From Deroplatys truncata (Eukaryota > Arthropoda > Insecta > Mantodea > Mantidae), in contig CM060976.1 in assembly GCA_030765065.1 (NCBI GenBank), positions 60,496,539 through 60,560,538 of the forward strand: a DNA stretch of 64,000 bases. The letters are read 5' to 3'. Both the position numbers and the translations under genes were made by a program. Shown here one piece after another: positions 44,831 through 56,400 of this stretch (positions are counted from its first letter, which is position 1; each line of letters begins with the position of its first letter). Under the pieces are notes generated by a model, which was not told the DNA's origin, made no database searches, and was given only the letters and a program-made list of their open reading frames with translations.

Positions 44831-45229
44831 TTGTAAAATACAAACCACATTGGTTGTTCAACACAATGATGTTCTTGTTTTATTCCAATCTCAAATATTT
44901 ATAATACTTTATAATATCAAGTTACTTTTGAAACGTACCACAGAGCAACCTGCATGTTATTCGTTTCTTTGCATGTAGTTTACATAATCAACAGGAATTA
45001 TTTAAATAATTTGAGTTATTATTGATTCTTGTTCCAATCCCTGTCGAGTTAATGACGATGCCGTTTGGCGCCTATAGCGCTCTCGCATAGCATGACGAGA
45101 GTATATTGTGAGTAAACGACGTGGATAGTGGTATTGGAACTCGATCAGGGCCTGTGTGTCAGCAACAGTTTGGATAAAATGTTACAAGTTGAATGGTTGC
45201 GCCTATGTTCCCCAGTTAGCTGAGGTTAC
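44831..45229. other. Unassigned intergenic sequence
   Basis: Nothing recognised. Confidence 0.5.
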
Positions 45230-46016
45230 ATTTTTACCTTCTCTATTACGTATTTGCAGTAAGCAGAAGTATTGTATTTCACCCAAAAAATCTATATCCA
45301 GATTTCCCGGAAATACATGTTATAAGGTCACCTAAACCAAAAAACTTCTTGTGTCTATGAATAGCGTAACTCAAAAACCAAATGACAGATAAACTCAACA
45401 CACTGACAAGTTCAGTGCCTTCCAAAGATACGACGATTATTTTCAAAAAATCGAGCATCCAACTACCATTTACGTAATTTTTGCAAAAACTTTTATTTGC
45501 CCAAAAATGGCTCTAATGATTTTAATTAAACTACCATACATTTAAAATATTTACATGACAAATAAAGCGTACATCTTGAATTTTGTGGGAATAGTCTGTG
45601 AAGTCCTCTTCATTCGGAAGGAATTTTGTATAATTTTGTATAGCTGGTGAATCTTAAACGATAGACGAAAACGTACTGCACAGTTTTTCAAATCTTTTTT
45701 GTGACATAAGCCATTTTAGAGGTATCCATTACTATTGGTTTGAATTTTTTAATATTTTTTTTCATTCTTTTTAAGTGCTATCGTTATGCACTTGTTTCTT
45801 GCGATGTCATGGAAAGAGTATGGAATTTTAAGGTCAGCTTGTATTGTCCAGTTAATCATCGCTGTCCCCTTTATATCTATAACGAAATTGTGATGTTAAT
45901 ATTTCTGCAAAGGTTTATCTTGATTAAAATGAAGTAGATAGGAAAATAATAGTTTGTAGAAGCTACATAAAATAAACGATACTGGGGAGAAAAGTCATGT
46001 GAATGTAACATCAGAT
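45230..46016 (-). repeat. Family R copy 13
   Basis: The plus strand starts TTTACCTTCTCTATTACGTA and ends AAAAGTCATGTGAATGTAAC, then ATCAGA. AATAGCGTAACTCAAAAACC and GGAATAGTCTGTGAAGTCC are internal landmarks. Confidence 0.8.
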
Positions 46017-46261
46017 ATAATTTTTTTCTTTTGGTCTAATTATTTGAAAGCTTACACACACCATTTGTCTAGAAAACACAATGGCGTTTTACTCAGGTTG
46101 CTAAGTTAATCTTATTAATCCGCGTTATTTCGATTATATTCGTCAGTATTAGATTTGTTGAAGTGACCATTATCCATATGATTATACCATTACTTCAATC
46201 TGTACATCTTGTAATAAACTTATGCATATCTAACAGAAGTAATCAAACTCTAGGATGTATA

Positions 46262-48150
46262 CAGTGTGAATCACCTAAACCTTGCACCGCAAATATTTCG
46301 GAAATGGAAAGTGCTATTGATGTGCAGTTTTCACAGCATTGATTAGTAGTCAGGGGCTCGTACATTTAGCCTATAAGCAGATTTTAATAATACTGAGAAA
46401 GTGTATTTTTTGAACAAACATACAATTTTTAAATGGAACCATGCCTAGTTACATCAACAGAATAAAGGTAGGGTAAATTAGAATGCCAGTAGCGTTTGTT
46501 GCAAGACTCTAGTGCAAGTGGTTTACGAGATATCTTATTTTGAAACTTTTACGCACCGATATTTGTACAACCTGTCGTAGCACAAACTAAAGAAAAACAA
46601 AAGGGAATTACAATACCTTTGTGGATTCTTACAAGTAAAGAGAACATAGCCCTTCAAAGGTTGTGTTCAAAATGACCACCGGTAGCTTCAATACACACTT
46701 CCAGTCTGCTATGGAAAGACTGCTGCACACGTTCTAGCATTTCAGCGGAAATTTCAGAGCAGGCAGTAGTAATACGCCATTTCATATCGTCTGGTGTAGT
46801 TGGTACGCCCTTGTAGACAGTGTCTTTCAGCCTTCTCCACAGAAAAAAGTCTAAAGGGATCAGATCCGGTGAACGGGCCGGCCAAGGTACAGATCCTCTT
46901 CGTCCAATCCAACGATTAGGAAACAATCTGTTGAGACAAGCTGTAGTACTTCGTGCACTATGGCCTGGACAGCCATCATGTTGGTACCACAGATTCCTCT
47001 TAGTCTGCAAAGGAACGTCTTCTAGCATCTGAGATAGATGGTCTGTCAGGAGGCTGCGATACTTGGCGAGTTCATTGTTCCTTCTATGAACAAAGGGCCT
47101 ATGAGCTGATGGTTCACTATCCCACACCACACGTTTAAACTCCATGGACGCTGAAGTTCCACCTGACGAAGCCAACGGGAATTGTCAACAGACCAATAGT
47201 GCATGTTTCTGCGGTTTACCTGGCTATGATTAGTAAATGTTGCCTCGTCACTAAACAAGATACATGATGAATCTCGAGTATCATGTCTTAATGCCCATGT
47301 ACAAAAGTGAACACGATTCTCAAAATCGTTTCCAAGCAGCTCTTGATGGAGGGAGATGTGATAGGGATGGAACCTATGTCAATGGAGAATGCGTAGTACA
47401 CTTGCCTGACTTATGCCACTTCCACGTGCGATTGTGCGGGAACTAATTTGCGGATCTACTACAACGGCAGCCAAAACTTTAATTTCTGCCTCTTCTCCAG
47501 TCAATTGTTTGTTTCTGTTACATTTTCTAGGTGTTACAGTACCACTTTCACGTTATTGGTTGAAGAGGTTGATCAATAATTGCTGAGATGTTTGACGTCT
47601 ATTGGTATACGTTTCCGCATACGCCGGAACATACGAACTGCATTCTTCCTACACTCTCCATACACCATGAGCATGTCGGCTTTTTCTGCATTAGTAAACC
47701 CCATCTTCCACTTACAACTTACTGCTTGAACTGTCACAAACTAACTGACCATAAAATCGCAATGCAATCAATGAACAGAAGACACAATGCAAAAAACATA
47801 ACAACATCGTACCTAGCAACTAAGCAGGTTGAATGGGATAAACAATTATTGTCGGGGTGGAAACTTTTGAAAATATGATTTCTCGTAAACCACTTGCACT
47901 AGATTCCTGCAACAAAGACCATTGCCATTCTAATTTATCCTACCTTTGTTCTGTTGATGTAACTAGACATTGTTCCATTTAAAAAATTGTATGTTTGCTC
48001 AAAAAATACACTTTCTCAGGATTATTAAAATCTGTTTATAGGCTAAATGTACGAGCCCCTCAATACCAATCAATGCTGTGGAAACTGCACATCAATAGCA
48101 CTTTCCATTTCCAAAATATTTGCGGTGCAAAGTTTAGGTTATTCACCATG
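46262..48150 (-). mobile_element. Tc1/mariner-type transposon with long inverted repeats, TA-flanked
   Basis: A 1889-bp element. The left end is CAGTGTGAATCACCTAAAC; the right end, reverse complemented, is CATGGTGAATAACCTAAAC. The inverted similarity runs for about 300 bases (46262-46560 against 47860-48150). TA lies at 46260-46261 and 48151-48152. It holds one reverse-strand transposase with a frameshift. A second copy is at 59426-62298. Confidence 0.9.
46654..47704 (-). pseudogene. Tc1/mariner-type transposase, frameshifted
   Basis: About 350 codons long, near the family's usual length. It starts at an ATG (47704-47702) with GFTNAEKADMLMVYGECRKN, the first DNA-binding helix region. Near 47480-47400 is a second helix-turn-helix with SRTIARGSGISQASVLRIL. 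FSDEATFTNH (47258-47230) has the first catalytic aspartate and NVWCGIVNHQLIGPLFIEGT follows. A frameshift near 47060 moves to the frame 46654-47175, which has LWYQHDGCPGHSA (second aspartate) and WPARSPDLIPLDFFLW (third, about 36 residues later by my count). It ends GGHFEHNL and a stop. It would cut and paste the element at TA sites. At least the frameshift near 47060 and a stop near 47550 inactivate this copy. Confidence 0.85.
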
Positions 48151-48229
48151 TATTAGTCAACATTTGATGAAATACACATATACCGGTATTTACAAATTCT
48201 ACCTCTGATGAAGAACGTGTTAGTTATGG

Positions 48230-48880
48230 TAATTGTTTGCACAGTTTTCATTAATATGCTAGTCTATGAATGTAAATCACATACAAATAGTAACTTAAAA
48301 TACATCTAGTAATTTTTAAAAATGTTTACAAAGTCTTTACATTCTGGGCTGGTTGCTGTAGATGTATGAACTTTTTTATTAATGCTATTGATTGTCTATT
48401 ATACAGTTAGAATATACCTACTCACAAGCTAGTGTTAAAGTTACAAAAAGTTTTGATTAGCGGTTTACAGTGAGCTGGTCGTTTTGCACCGTCTATCATT
48501 GTTCTTACTTCTTGTATAAGAAATGACTTTTAGCACATACTGAACTTCTCCATAACATTATTACAACAGTCACTAATGAATAAAAGGTAGCATACGATAT
48601 TTATCTTAGGCTGCTGTTATTGTAAAATGAATTAATAACCAGATTATAAAAGCTGTAGAGCCCAGTTTGGGTAAGATATAATCAGTATGGTCTTCCCAGT
48701 TCATATTGTGATCGGTAATAAGACAGAGACATTTTATGTTATAGATTCACTGTTTTCATACTGTTAGGTCTGCAATATCGTTAGTTTATTTAAATCTGAG
48801 TCATTAATTATTGAAAATCGGTGCACTGTGGGGTATTTGACCCAAAAGTGCGCACAAGATTAATTTGGTACTAATTTGTG
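48230..48880 (-). pseudogene. Possible Jockey/CR1-type LINE C-terminal fragment
   Basis: The reverse strand shows a short LITDHNMNWEDHTDYILPKL-like run across frames (about 48740-48670), matching the L-G-x-x-x-D-x-x-L-x-W-x-x-H-I motif after the polymerase of Jockey/CR1-type elements. About 200 bases later come C-K-P-L-I-K-T-F and N-T-S-L-like residues in place of the R-x-L-F-x-x-L-x-x-L-x-L-P segment. Stops are frequent. It could be chance in the second part. Confidence 0.4.
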
Positions 48881-49909
48881 TTCTTTTCGCTTTCGTATAA
48901 GTCAGAAAGTTGTGTGTACTCATAGCGGCGATGAGCTCACCGCGTATCATGTATTTGACAAAAAAACACTAAGTAAAAACTGAGTAGTTCTAATTGCTAT
49001 TCAACTGAACTGTTTTGTCTATTCCCTATTGGTTTTTTTTTCTTTTCCATTTACTTGAAATATTTAAAAACATTTTATTTTTGTAATAAGTAAATTATGC
49101 ATACAAACAGCCAATTACGTACAGGACGGGCAAGGAAATAAAACAGTTTACTTTAGAATATAATTTACTTTAGAAAATATTGAATTTTTTTACGAATAAA
49201 ATGCAAATATCCGTCTGGGAACGAATCCCAACCTTTCCTAAGGCAGCAGCATTTCTATTGCAGTCTTACTAAAAGGCTTTAATGTGATTTTTATTTTTAT
49301 AATGGAACTTAAACAGGGATCAGACGTCAATAATAATTTATTTACAATCTCCATTTATAATCTACTAATGGATCCTGTCTTTGCTCTGCAGGAAAACAAG
49401 GATCATTTATTGTTTCATTTTGAAACACATCCAATTGTTTCAAGACACCTGTTTCCGAATATTTCTTCAACGTCTTAAATATAAATTTCCGAGTAACAAC
49501 CCTCACATTAGAAGGCCCTGAAAAGAACGAAAATGAGAAATGAGACGACAAGTTGCATTTTTTTTATTTTCCTGACAATTATAGCTGCACTAAAACATAT
49601 AGTATAACCTTATTTGGCACCTTTGGCACCTAAACTTCAAATGGTTAGTAAATGCGCAAGTGAAATTAACATATTACAAAAACTAATAACCCGGAAAATT
49701 GGGAACATAAATTAATTAACTCGTAAATGTAGTTTTAGTGAAATACAACGGCATTTTTTTCAGTTTCCAAATCACACAGTTATAAATAAATTGCTGCAAT
49801 TACAAACATTTGAAAGTAGTTCTAACAATAGTACATACCTGGTTCAAGTTATTCATTTAAAAATCACAACAATTCGCTTAAATGTTAAGGGAAAGTAGCA
49901 CAGAAAATG
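48881..49909. other. Unassigned intergenic sequence with one possible exon-like frame
   Basis: On the reverse strand, a pyrimidine-rich TTCTCATTTTCGTTCTTTTCAG (49538-49517 on the minus strand) precedes a frame with TRKFIFKTLKKYSETGVLKQ (to about 49440). This looks superficially like a splice acceptor and a helix-turn-helix piece. I do not recognise a gene. Confidence 0.25.
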
Positions 49910-49910
49910 T

Positions 49911-50229
49911 TGTTTTATGCTCGACCATGCCAAAATGTAGTATTTATACGACTAGTAGCAGTACTTTAATGGGCCTCATTAAAGTACAGCTGTTCATTAA
50001 AGTATTGGTATTCGACCAATCAGAAGTGGCCACGTAACATTGTGAAAGCGAAAGTATCGATTATTCTGCGTAGTACGTCTCACAACGCTAGCGACTTTGT
50101 TTGACACAAGTGCTACTAGGTTATTGTATTGTAACTATAGATAAAGGAATAACGATTGTAACACATCACTCAAACCAGAAACGAATACTTATGAAACCTT
50201 TAATTTAGATACATGGTCGAGCATAAACA
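49911..50229. mobile_element. 319-bp element with terminal inverted repeats (MITE-like)
   Basis: The left end TGTTTTATGCTCGACCATG (49911-49929) and the right end CATGGTCGAGCATAAACA (50212-50229) are inverted copies with one indel. No coding. Inside, GTACTTTAATG and CATTAAAGTAC form a perfect 11-bp stem (49961-49987) with a 5-base loop. No clear target duplication was seen. Confidence 0.65.
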
Positions 50230-51540
50230 GTCGTATGAAACTTGACTATAATGGTGATTAAAACGATCGTATGATAATTATTAACCGAGCGAGCGAAGCA
50301 AAGCGCTTTAATTACTACCATTACAGTCTCGTTGCACAATATACTATTATTTTACTTCCACATAGACGTTCTCACATGCATTCAGCAAAGCTCTTGAATG
50401 ACGAACGGCCGTGCCACTCTCAGGTCCTCAGCCTTATCAGGTAGTCACCGTTTCGGAGAAATTCTTGCTTGTAACTACCGACTTTTGTCCGCGATTTTGG
50501 ATCAAATACCCTATGTGCGGTGCTTCGGTCTTATTAGACAGTCAGGACATAAGCAATTGTACTTGAACCGAAAACAGTTTACTAAAAAATTTGTGTTTTC
50601 TACATCTTCTCCATGCTCAAACAGAAATAAATAGCAATCATTTTGGTATTCTAAAACTGAACAAATTACATTCACACGCCGCAGATCCATGCAAGAAATA
50701 CATTCGTTCGTCAAGAACAATAGTCTCACTACATGCAATGAGAAAAATGTTTTATGCTAAACTGCGCTCGAAAATGCTTTTACACTTTATTCGATGGATC
50801 TACGGGACTCATATGTTTGTACACTATTTAAATGTGTTTCAACGTTTGTCAAAAATAGCCTTGTTATATCAGTATGATCCAGGGCTTAATTCTGATTGCT
50901 TTACTGCCATTATTTTATTCCTCAAACTTTTGGCCTTCCATTATACCTCAGAGGGCACCAATCATTGTCCTATCACAGCAGCGTACTTCAAGACTTTGTA
51001 TTTGCCTTACCAATCAGCAGAAACACATGGGATTAAATGAAATTACATTAATAGAAAATGCATTAATGGATTACAGAACCGAAAATGGCGTACGCTTGGA
51101 ATGAAAACTTGCTAAATACCTGGCGGACTTGCTTTTTATTATTAATTTGAACGAGATGTGTATTTTAGTTTAACATTTGATTAGTACCTATCAGCATCGT
51201 TTTTGGAAGCTTAAGCATCCACTGTAAAGTTAGCATTAAGAACATATAAGCACTAGGACAGCTTGTACTACTAAAACAAACTCAAAATGTACACTAAGCG
51301 AATAAAGTAATGGGTCGACTCTTAGAGATACTTTCAGAGCATGCTAAACAAGACAGTATTTCTCTTCCCTTCTGTGTTAAACTGTCATGCGTAAGGCATC
51401 TGATTTAAATCCCTTTATCTGGGAGTGTTTTAATAGCATTACAGTTGATTCTTTCGGAATAATAGTGCTAGTGCTTAGTCCGTTAAAAACAAGAAGTAAA
51501 ACCATTACCACCCAGTTCTTATGGCCTCTTGTTATACTCG
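50230..51540. other. Unassigned intergenic sequence
   Basis: Overlapping frames 50398-50634, 50591-51040 (149 codons) and 50874-51104 have no motif and AT-driven composition. No repeat family placed. Confidence 0.4.
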
Positions 51541-51830
51541 TACAGTGCGTTCCTTATATTGCCGGGCTGAGGATCGCGCATACGCGTGTTCCGTGCACTG
51601 TCTCTTACACTGGCGAGTTTCCCATTCTAAAACTCCCGCGCTGCTTACTCGTGAATGATAGCATGTACTATAATGGCTACTAACCTTGTTATAAGTTGTG
51701 TTGAAAGTGGTGTCCATCTGTATTGAGAAAATCCTGACATCTTCAGATGAAATTTCCATTCACATGTATAAGTTCTTCTTGAGTACATTTCATGATTCGT
51801 AGTTCGTCCATGTGAAAGGGGATATACCAC
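51541..51830 (-). pseudogene. Mariner-type end fragment, relative of 3326-4027
   Basis: The reverse strand encodes MDELRIMKCTQEELIHVNGN and, after a stop, a D-G-H-H-F-Q-H-N-L ending, matching the C-terminus at 3490-3615. The left edge (CAGTGCGTTCCTTATATTGC) aligns with the terminal repeat at 3327. The other end is lost at a CATA microsatellite. Confidence 0.6.
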
Positions 51831-51831
51831 A

Positions 51832-51888
51832 CACACATATATACATACATACATACATGCATACATACATACATACATACATACACAT
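51832..51888. repeat. (ACAT)n microsatellite
   Basis: About thirteen tetranucleotide units, mostly perfect. Confidence 0.9.
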
Positions 51889-51980
51889 AAACCAATATCA
51901 AATAAGAATTGTACATAATAATACAATTCAGCAAGAAAAATGTTAGAATATTTAACAGCCAAGAGATGTACAAAGCAGAT

Positions 51981-52705
51981 TGTAACTTAGATAAGTAAGG
52001 GTCGGGCGCGCTAGCTAATTCCAGGTAAAAGGTAATTCTAGGTAGAGTCCACTACCTTCCACCAAGCTAATGAGCAAGGAACTTGAAGGAATAAGGAGAA
52101 ATAGAAAGAGACAGATATAGAAAGGAAAGAGACAGAGATAAGGAATTTGCTTCCGGACGTGTCACTGGAACGCGGAAAGCTTTGGAGCAGAATATTTTCA
52201 TACATAATAACGTAAGGCGGTCTGAGGACCAATTAGAAATGTCGTTACATTTTAAGGCGCGAATGTGAGCATCACTAGGTTTGGGTATAAAAGGGGGAAG
52301 CAGGCCCCAGATTTTCACTCTCTTATAGAATCTCTTCGACACTCAGTGATAATTGGTGGACGAGGATGCACGTGTGTACATATGGATGGGAAGCGTGTGC
52401 AGTTAGATTAGGCTCCTAATTTATTATTATGGTGGGAATTGTTACAGATAGGAAAAGCTAGCCGTCTATAAGTATTTATTTGATAACAAACCACATTTTT
52501 AAGGTAAATGCTGTGTATTTTAATTTGCCTCACCTACGAAAACCCTGAGATCGTGAAATCAGTTAGATATGTAATTTATTAGGAATGGAGAAATCATCAG
52601 CCGCTGAGCAGAGGTAGCCGGAGATCAGAATACTGCAGCAGAGAGCATCAAACATAGGGCCAACGATTTCCCGCTACAAAAGACGCCCAACGTTTTCCCG
52701 CTACA
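51981..52705 (+). mobile_element. Possible LTR (or LTR plus primer site) of another retrotransposon
   Basis: Could start at TGTAACTTAG and end CCCGCTACA (52678 or 52705), a TG...CA frame. A TATA box sits at 52286-52292. The end is doubled: CAACGATTTCCCGCTACAAA and CCAACGTTTTCCCGCTACAA. The second is preceded by GACGCCCAACG, which resembles the lysine-tRNA primer site. No partner LTR and no clear target duplication were found. Confidence 0.45.
52285..52325 (+). promoter_or_regulatory. Putative core promoter in LTR-like unit
   Basis: GTATAAAAGGGGGAAG is a strong TATA-box form. About 30 bases on, at TTTTCACTCTCTTATAG, is a plausible initiator region. Inferred from motif only. Confidence 0.45.
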
Positions 52706-53727
52706 AATCGTATGAGGATTATTCCTATAAACCTTATTTTTTAGGGTTCCCCACAAACAGAAGTGGCACACAATGGGTAGGCATTTCAGTAGACTAATTA
52801 GAATAATCTAATGTAATTAATACACAATACAGAGGTGTTGAATAAACTTTCACTTTTCAGATGCACAATTAACAAACTCTATAATTAGGGCACGAGAAGA
52901 TGCTCAGTGAATTACTTCCTCAGTCATTACAGAACAAAAAGAAGGTAGCAACTGACAGTTAATATTCACAGATGATCTCCCCAGCCGTATTGAGTGAATT
53001 ATTCGCTGTAAAGAATTACCTGAGATATACCGATGTCACTGCAGTTCAAGCGAACTGCACATATACGCAATCTATGGCCCGGCTATAAATGAAACGCACG
53101 GCACTTCTCATATACGTTAAGATACAGTTCGCTTTCCTCAAATAAAATAAAAGAAATAAAGGAAACTTAAAAGCAAAAGGACTTAAACCCTTGTTCGCTT
53201 TTTGCAATCAAGTTGCATCTCAATTGATATTATTAAATTTTTACTAGTATTCTTTATACTAAAGACATGAATCTGCTTAACAAATCTATGATATCCCTCA
53301 ATGTTTAGGTTTACCTTTACGTTGTACTAGTTTGAGAAACACTGTAAAAGATGCTAAGACACACTTTGCGCGCATGCTCTGAAACTCTAAAAGAGAGGTA
53401 TTAGCAATAATCTATATTAATATTACAAAGACAGAAAAGTTGTATGTGCATATTCGGGTGTGGAGTAACGTAATCTCAAAAACCACACAACCGATTTTCA
53501 TAATTGTTTCACCATTGAAAAATCCAATTCTTTCTGACACATAATTTCATTTCATAAATTACTAAAGGATTAAAAAGGATTTACAAAACCTTGTACTTTA
53601 GTATGAACGCGTAAAGGATATAAAAGAACAGCCTTGCGAACTTATTCTACATAATATGCATTTAAAATAAGACAAATGCTGCGGATATTTCATTCCAAGC
53701 AATATATATCTATGTAGATGGTAACTC
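52706..53727. other. Unassigned intergenic sequence
   Basis: CACACAACCGATTTTCATAA at about 53484 recalls the 3' ends of some insect mobile elements, but no family was placed. No gene. Confidence 0.4.
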
Positions 53728-54108
53728 GATTGGATTGTAAAGCGGGGGGGGGGTTCGACATCGGTCCAGCGATCCGGTTATTATACCTGCGCCCCCGGTA
53801 GGAAGGGATGAGGCGGCCGGAATCAGGAGTGACGGCACATCAATGATAGGGTCCCTACAGTTACCAGATATAAACGCCCCGACAGCCGCACAGACAGACG
53901 AGGGACCCTGCCCCACATGGGGTCCACGCTCCCGCCGAGGGCTGTCCTCATACCCCGACAACCAGCCAAAGATTGGGGAACGGAGAAAGTTTACAGAGGG
54001 CAACCTTTTTTCCTGCCACGCTGCACCTAAACTCCATTGCCGACAGTTCCAACCCTGAAACAGACCAAACGAGAGAAGGATGAATGAAATGATTAATGGA
54101 ACGAAATG
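53728..54108 (-). repeat. SINE family B, head missing
   Basis: The plus strand opens GATTGGATTGTAAAGCGGGG and runs through CCTACAGTTACCAGATATAA, CCTGCCACGCTGCACCTAAA and TGAATGAAATGATTAATGG. It then stops at a GGT-rich repeat instead of reaching the tRNA-like head. Confidence 0.7.
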
Positions 54109-54238
54109 TTGTGGTGATGGTAGTAGAGGTGGTGGCAGTTGCAGTTGTGGAGGTGGTAGTATGGTAAAGGTGATAGTTGTGGTAGTAGTGGTGGTAGTGG
54201 TATTGGTGGTGGTAGTGATTGTGGTGGTGGAGGTGGTC
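54109..54238. repeat. (GGT/AGT)n trinucleotide tract
   Basis: Degenerate GGT, AGT and GTT units. It replaces the end of the adjoining SINE. Confidence 0.85.
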
Positions 54239-54242
54239 TCTT

Positions 54243-54635
54243 TAAAACGCAGAATTTATTTCAAATTTCAAATCACAATTTTTGTGCCATAAACCATTTC
54301 CGAGGTATCCGTTGTTAATGGTTCGGTTGGTTCAATACTTTGTCATTCTTTTAAAGTCCTGCCGACATTCAGTTGTTTCTCGGACTGCATGGAAAGAGTA
54401 TACAGGCCAGTATATAGCGTCCAATTCTGAAACATTTGACTATCACTATTCCCTTTGCATTTATAACGGAATGTGTACTGTAGAAAATCTTTGTAAAAGC
54501 TTTTTGCAAAGGTATATCTCGCTTAAAATAAAGTAGACAGAAAAATAAGCTTTCTAAGATAAGTTTTATACCAAGTAATAAATGATACAGGGTAGGGAAA
54601 AATCATGTGAATAATGCAAACACGCAGATTTTTTT
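54243..54635 (-). repeat. Family R copy 14, truncated
   Basis: Plus-strand CATAAACCATTTCCGAGGTA, AATGGTTCGGTTGGTTCAAT and GGGTAGGGAAAAATCATGTG. Only the distal half is present. Confidence 0.7.
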
Positions 54636-54640
54636 CCAAA

Positions 54641-55015
54641 AACTCTTTTTTATTTATTTCCGGTGAAATCTCAATATCGAACTTTTGGATGAACACAATA
54701 TCTTCGTCGTCCTCCGTGGTCTAGGTTTACCGTGCTATCCGTTGGTTCCCGAGATCGCAGGTTCAAAGCCGGCGGGGAACGATGGATTTTTTGCGGGCGT
54801 AAAAATCCTTACCATAGAAGTAAAGCCAGTGGTCCCGTGTCGTAGATTTACGGCACGTAAAAGAACCTGACAAAAGAGGCCTCTGAGCTTAATTACCGGT
54901 CTTTCACGCCCAATATAGAATGGGACGCTAAAAACCACAGCAGTTAAAGAGCTCCATAAATAGAGTTCATTTTATTTTACAATATCTTCTCTACCTACTA
55001 GGTGGTGCTACTGTT
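54641..55015 (+). repeat. Family R copy 15 fragment split by SINE A
   Basis: TTTCCGGTGAAATCTCAATATC (54658) to the AACACAATATCTTC block, then after the SINE the remaining TCTCTACCTACTAGG. Together these correspond to the right end of a plus-strand R copy. Confidence 0.65.
54706..54978 (+). repeat. SINE family A with 11-bp target duplication
   Basis: A 273-bp copy: GTCGTCCTCCGTGGTCTAGG, GATCGCAGGTTCAAAGCCGG, TCGTAGATTTACGGCACG, 3' end CTCCATAAATAGAGTTC. ACAATATCTTC is directly repeated at 54695-54705 and 54979-54989. The host sequence is an R copy, so this insertion is younger than that copy. Confidence 0.85.
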
Positions 55016-55700
55016 CACCTCAATTCAACAAAAACCTTCTCTTTCTACAGTGAGCCATTTCTCACTATAAAAACGTTGTCCTTATAAATGCTGAATATTG
55101 CGTTAGCAAGTTGATTATAGCTATATAATTTTATCTCAGATGGATATGAAATTATATTTAAATGCTGGGTATTACTGTCACTTGGGTTGTCTGCACACGA
55201 ATCTGCAATGCTCTGCTCGTTAAGTAATAACTATTAAGCGTCAATCCGGGTTCTCTTACAAGCGACAGCGTTTCCGGTTGAGTGCTGAGCCGACGCTGAT
55301 TTATTTGGCAAACAGTGCAGCAGATGTCAGCATGAATATGGCAATAACAGCCGATAGCACATTAAGCCGCCACGGGGGCTTCCGTGTTAACTTCTGCCGT
55401 TTGTTTGTGTGAACATCCACCCCATTTGAATATACACGCAGAAAAAAATAAACATCGCATACACGTCCTCTCTGGACGTAGATCGGGAAAACATTTTGTA
55501 TGCGTGGGCACGCTTTGTTTGAGCATGAAATATTTCCTCCCTTACGAGAGGATTTCTTTCAGGGCCGGCCTGTCGGAAATTACACCATCAATATGTAATG
55601 GAAACACTGGCATATTACGGTTATCAACTGTCCTGTCTACATCTTTCAATATTTCACCGCCTTGCTCGCTTCACGGCCTCAAAAGAAACTTCATCCGAAC
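55016..55700. other. Unassigned intergenic sequence
   Basis: The frame 55384-55722 (112 codons) is fairly balanced in composition but has no recognisable domain, and its end runs into a SINE. I do not call it a gene. Confidence 0.4.
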
Positions 55701-55719
55701 GCTTTTGCAAGACAGCATT

Positions 55720-55853
55720 TAGAGCACCTGCCTGCTGTACGAGGGCTCCGGGTTCGATTCCCGGCTGGGGAATTTCTCTAGCCAGGATCTATTCCCTATT
55801 CTCCCCAGAATCTGGAAGTGAATGAGAGTGTGAATGTATGTGCGAGTGTGTGA

Positions 55854-55914
<61 letters not shown>

Positions 55915-56035
55915 CAGAATCCAATGAAAACGGCATACGAGCTAACACATTGCCGAATAGGCCATGTGTTTCAAAGGTAAAAATCCGCCGATATGACCAT
56001 TGTAGTTAAATAAAGGCGGCGTATAAATGGAGAGT
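55720..56035 (+). repeat. SINE family D with internal (TG)n(GA)n
   Basis: The head reads GAGCACCTGCCTGCTGTACG and GGCTCCGGGTTCGATTCCCG. The body has GAATTTCTCTAGCCAGGATC and the 3' end is GCCGATATGACCATTGTAGT followed by CGTATAAATGG. It matches 39328-39602. A TG/GA microsatellite (55855-55910) expanded inside. Confidence 0.75.
55855..55910. repeat. (TG)n(GA)n microsatellite
   Basis: About thirteen TG units followed by about thirteen GA units. Confidence 0.95.
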
Positions 56036-56059
56036 CTTCTTTTTCTGTTTACCCTTACC

Positions 56060-56400
56060 GTGTGTAGCACTTACACCTCCCCCCCCAGAACTTTTAAGTG
56101 GGTGCCTGGGATCAGAGGCCTGTCGAGGAGCAAACACTTTGAATCAGATAGAATATCCAGGATGGGTGATCAACCCGGTGCCGGTATGAGAGCAAGGAGG
56201 TCTAATGATATGAAATGGATGAAAGGAAAAGTGATGGAGGAGTAATTGGTGGAATGAATGGCGGGAGAAACCGGAGAACCCGGAGAAAAACCTGCCCAGG
56301 CACCGATTTGTCCACTACAAATCCCACATGCGAGTTCCTGGATGAACCCAAGCCGCCTTGGTGAGAGGCGAGCGGTCTAACCACTCGGCCACTGGAACAA
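56060..56400 (-). repeat. SINE family F (tRNA-Ser/Leu-like head)
   Basis: The reverse strand reads GTTCCAGTGGCCGAGTGGTT and AGACCGCTCGCCTC, then CTTGGGTTCATCCAGGAACT. This is tRNA-like with a B-box-like GGGTTCATCC. A body with GGTGCCTGGGCAGGTTTTTC and CGGGTTCTCCGGTTTCTCCC follows. Only one copy in the window. Confidence 0.55.

Noticed and set aside
50591..51040. 149-codon frame
   Set aside because: No motif, AT-driven composition, overlapping frames of similar length on both strands.
55384..55722. 112-codon frame, initially considered as a host exon
   Set aside because: No recognisable domain, and the frame runs into the SINE D head.
56340..56400. tRNA-Ser or tRNA-Leu gene on the minus strand
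   Set aside because: Head resembles a tRNA, but it continues into a SINE-like body and I cannot pair an acceptor stem.
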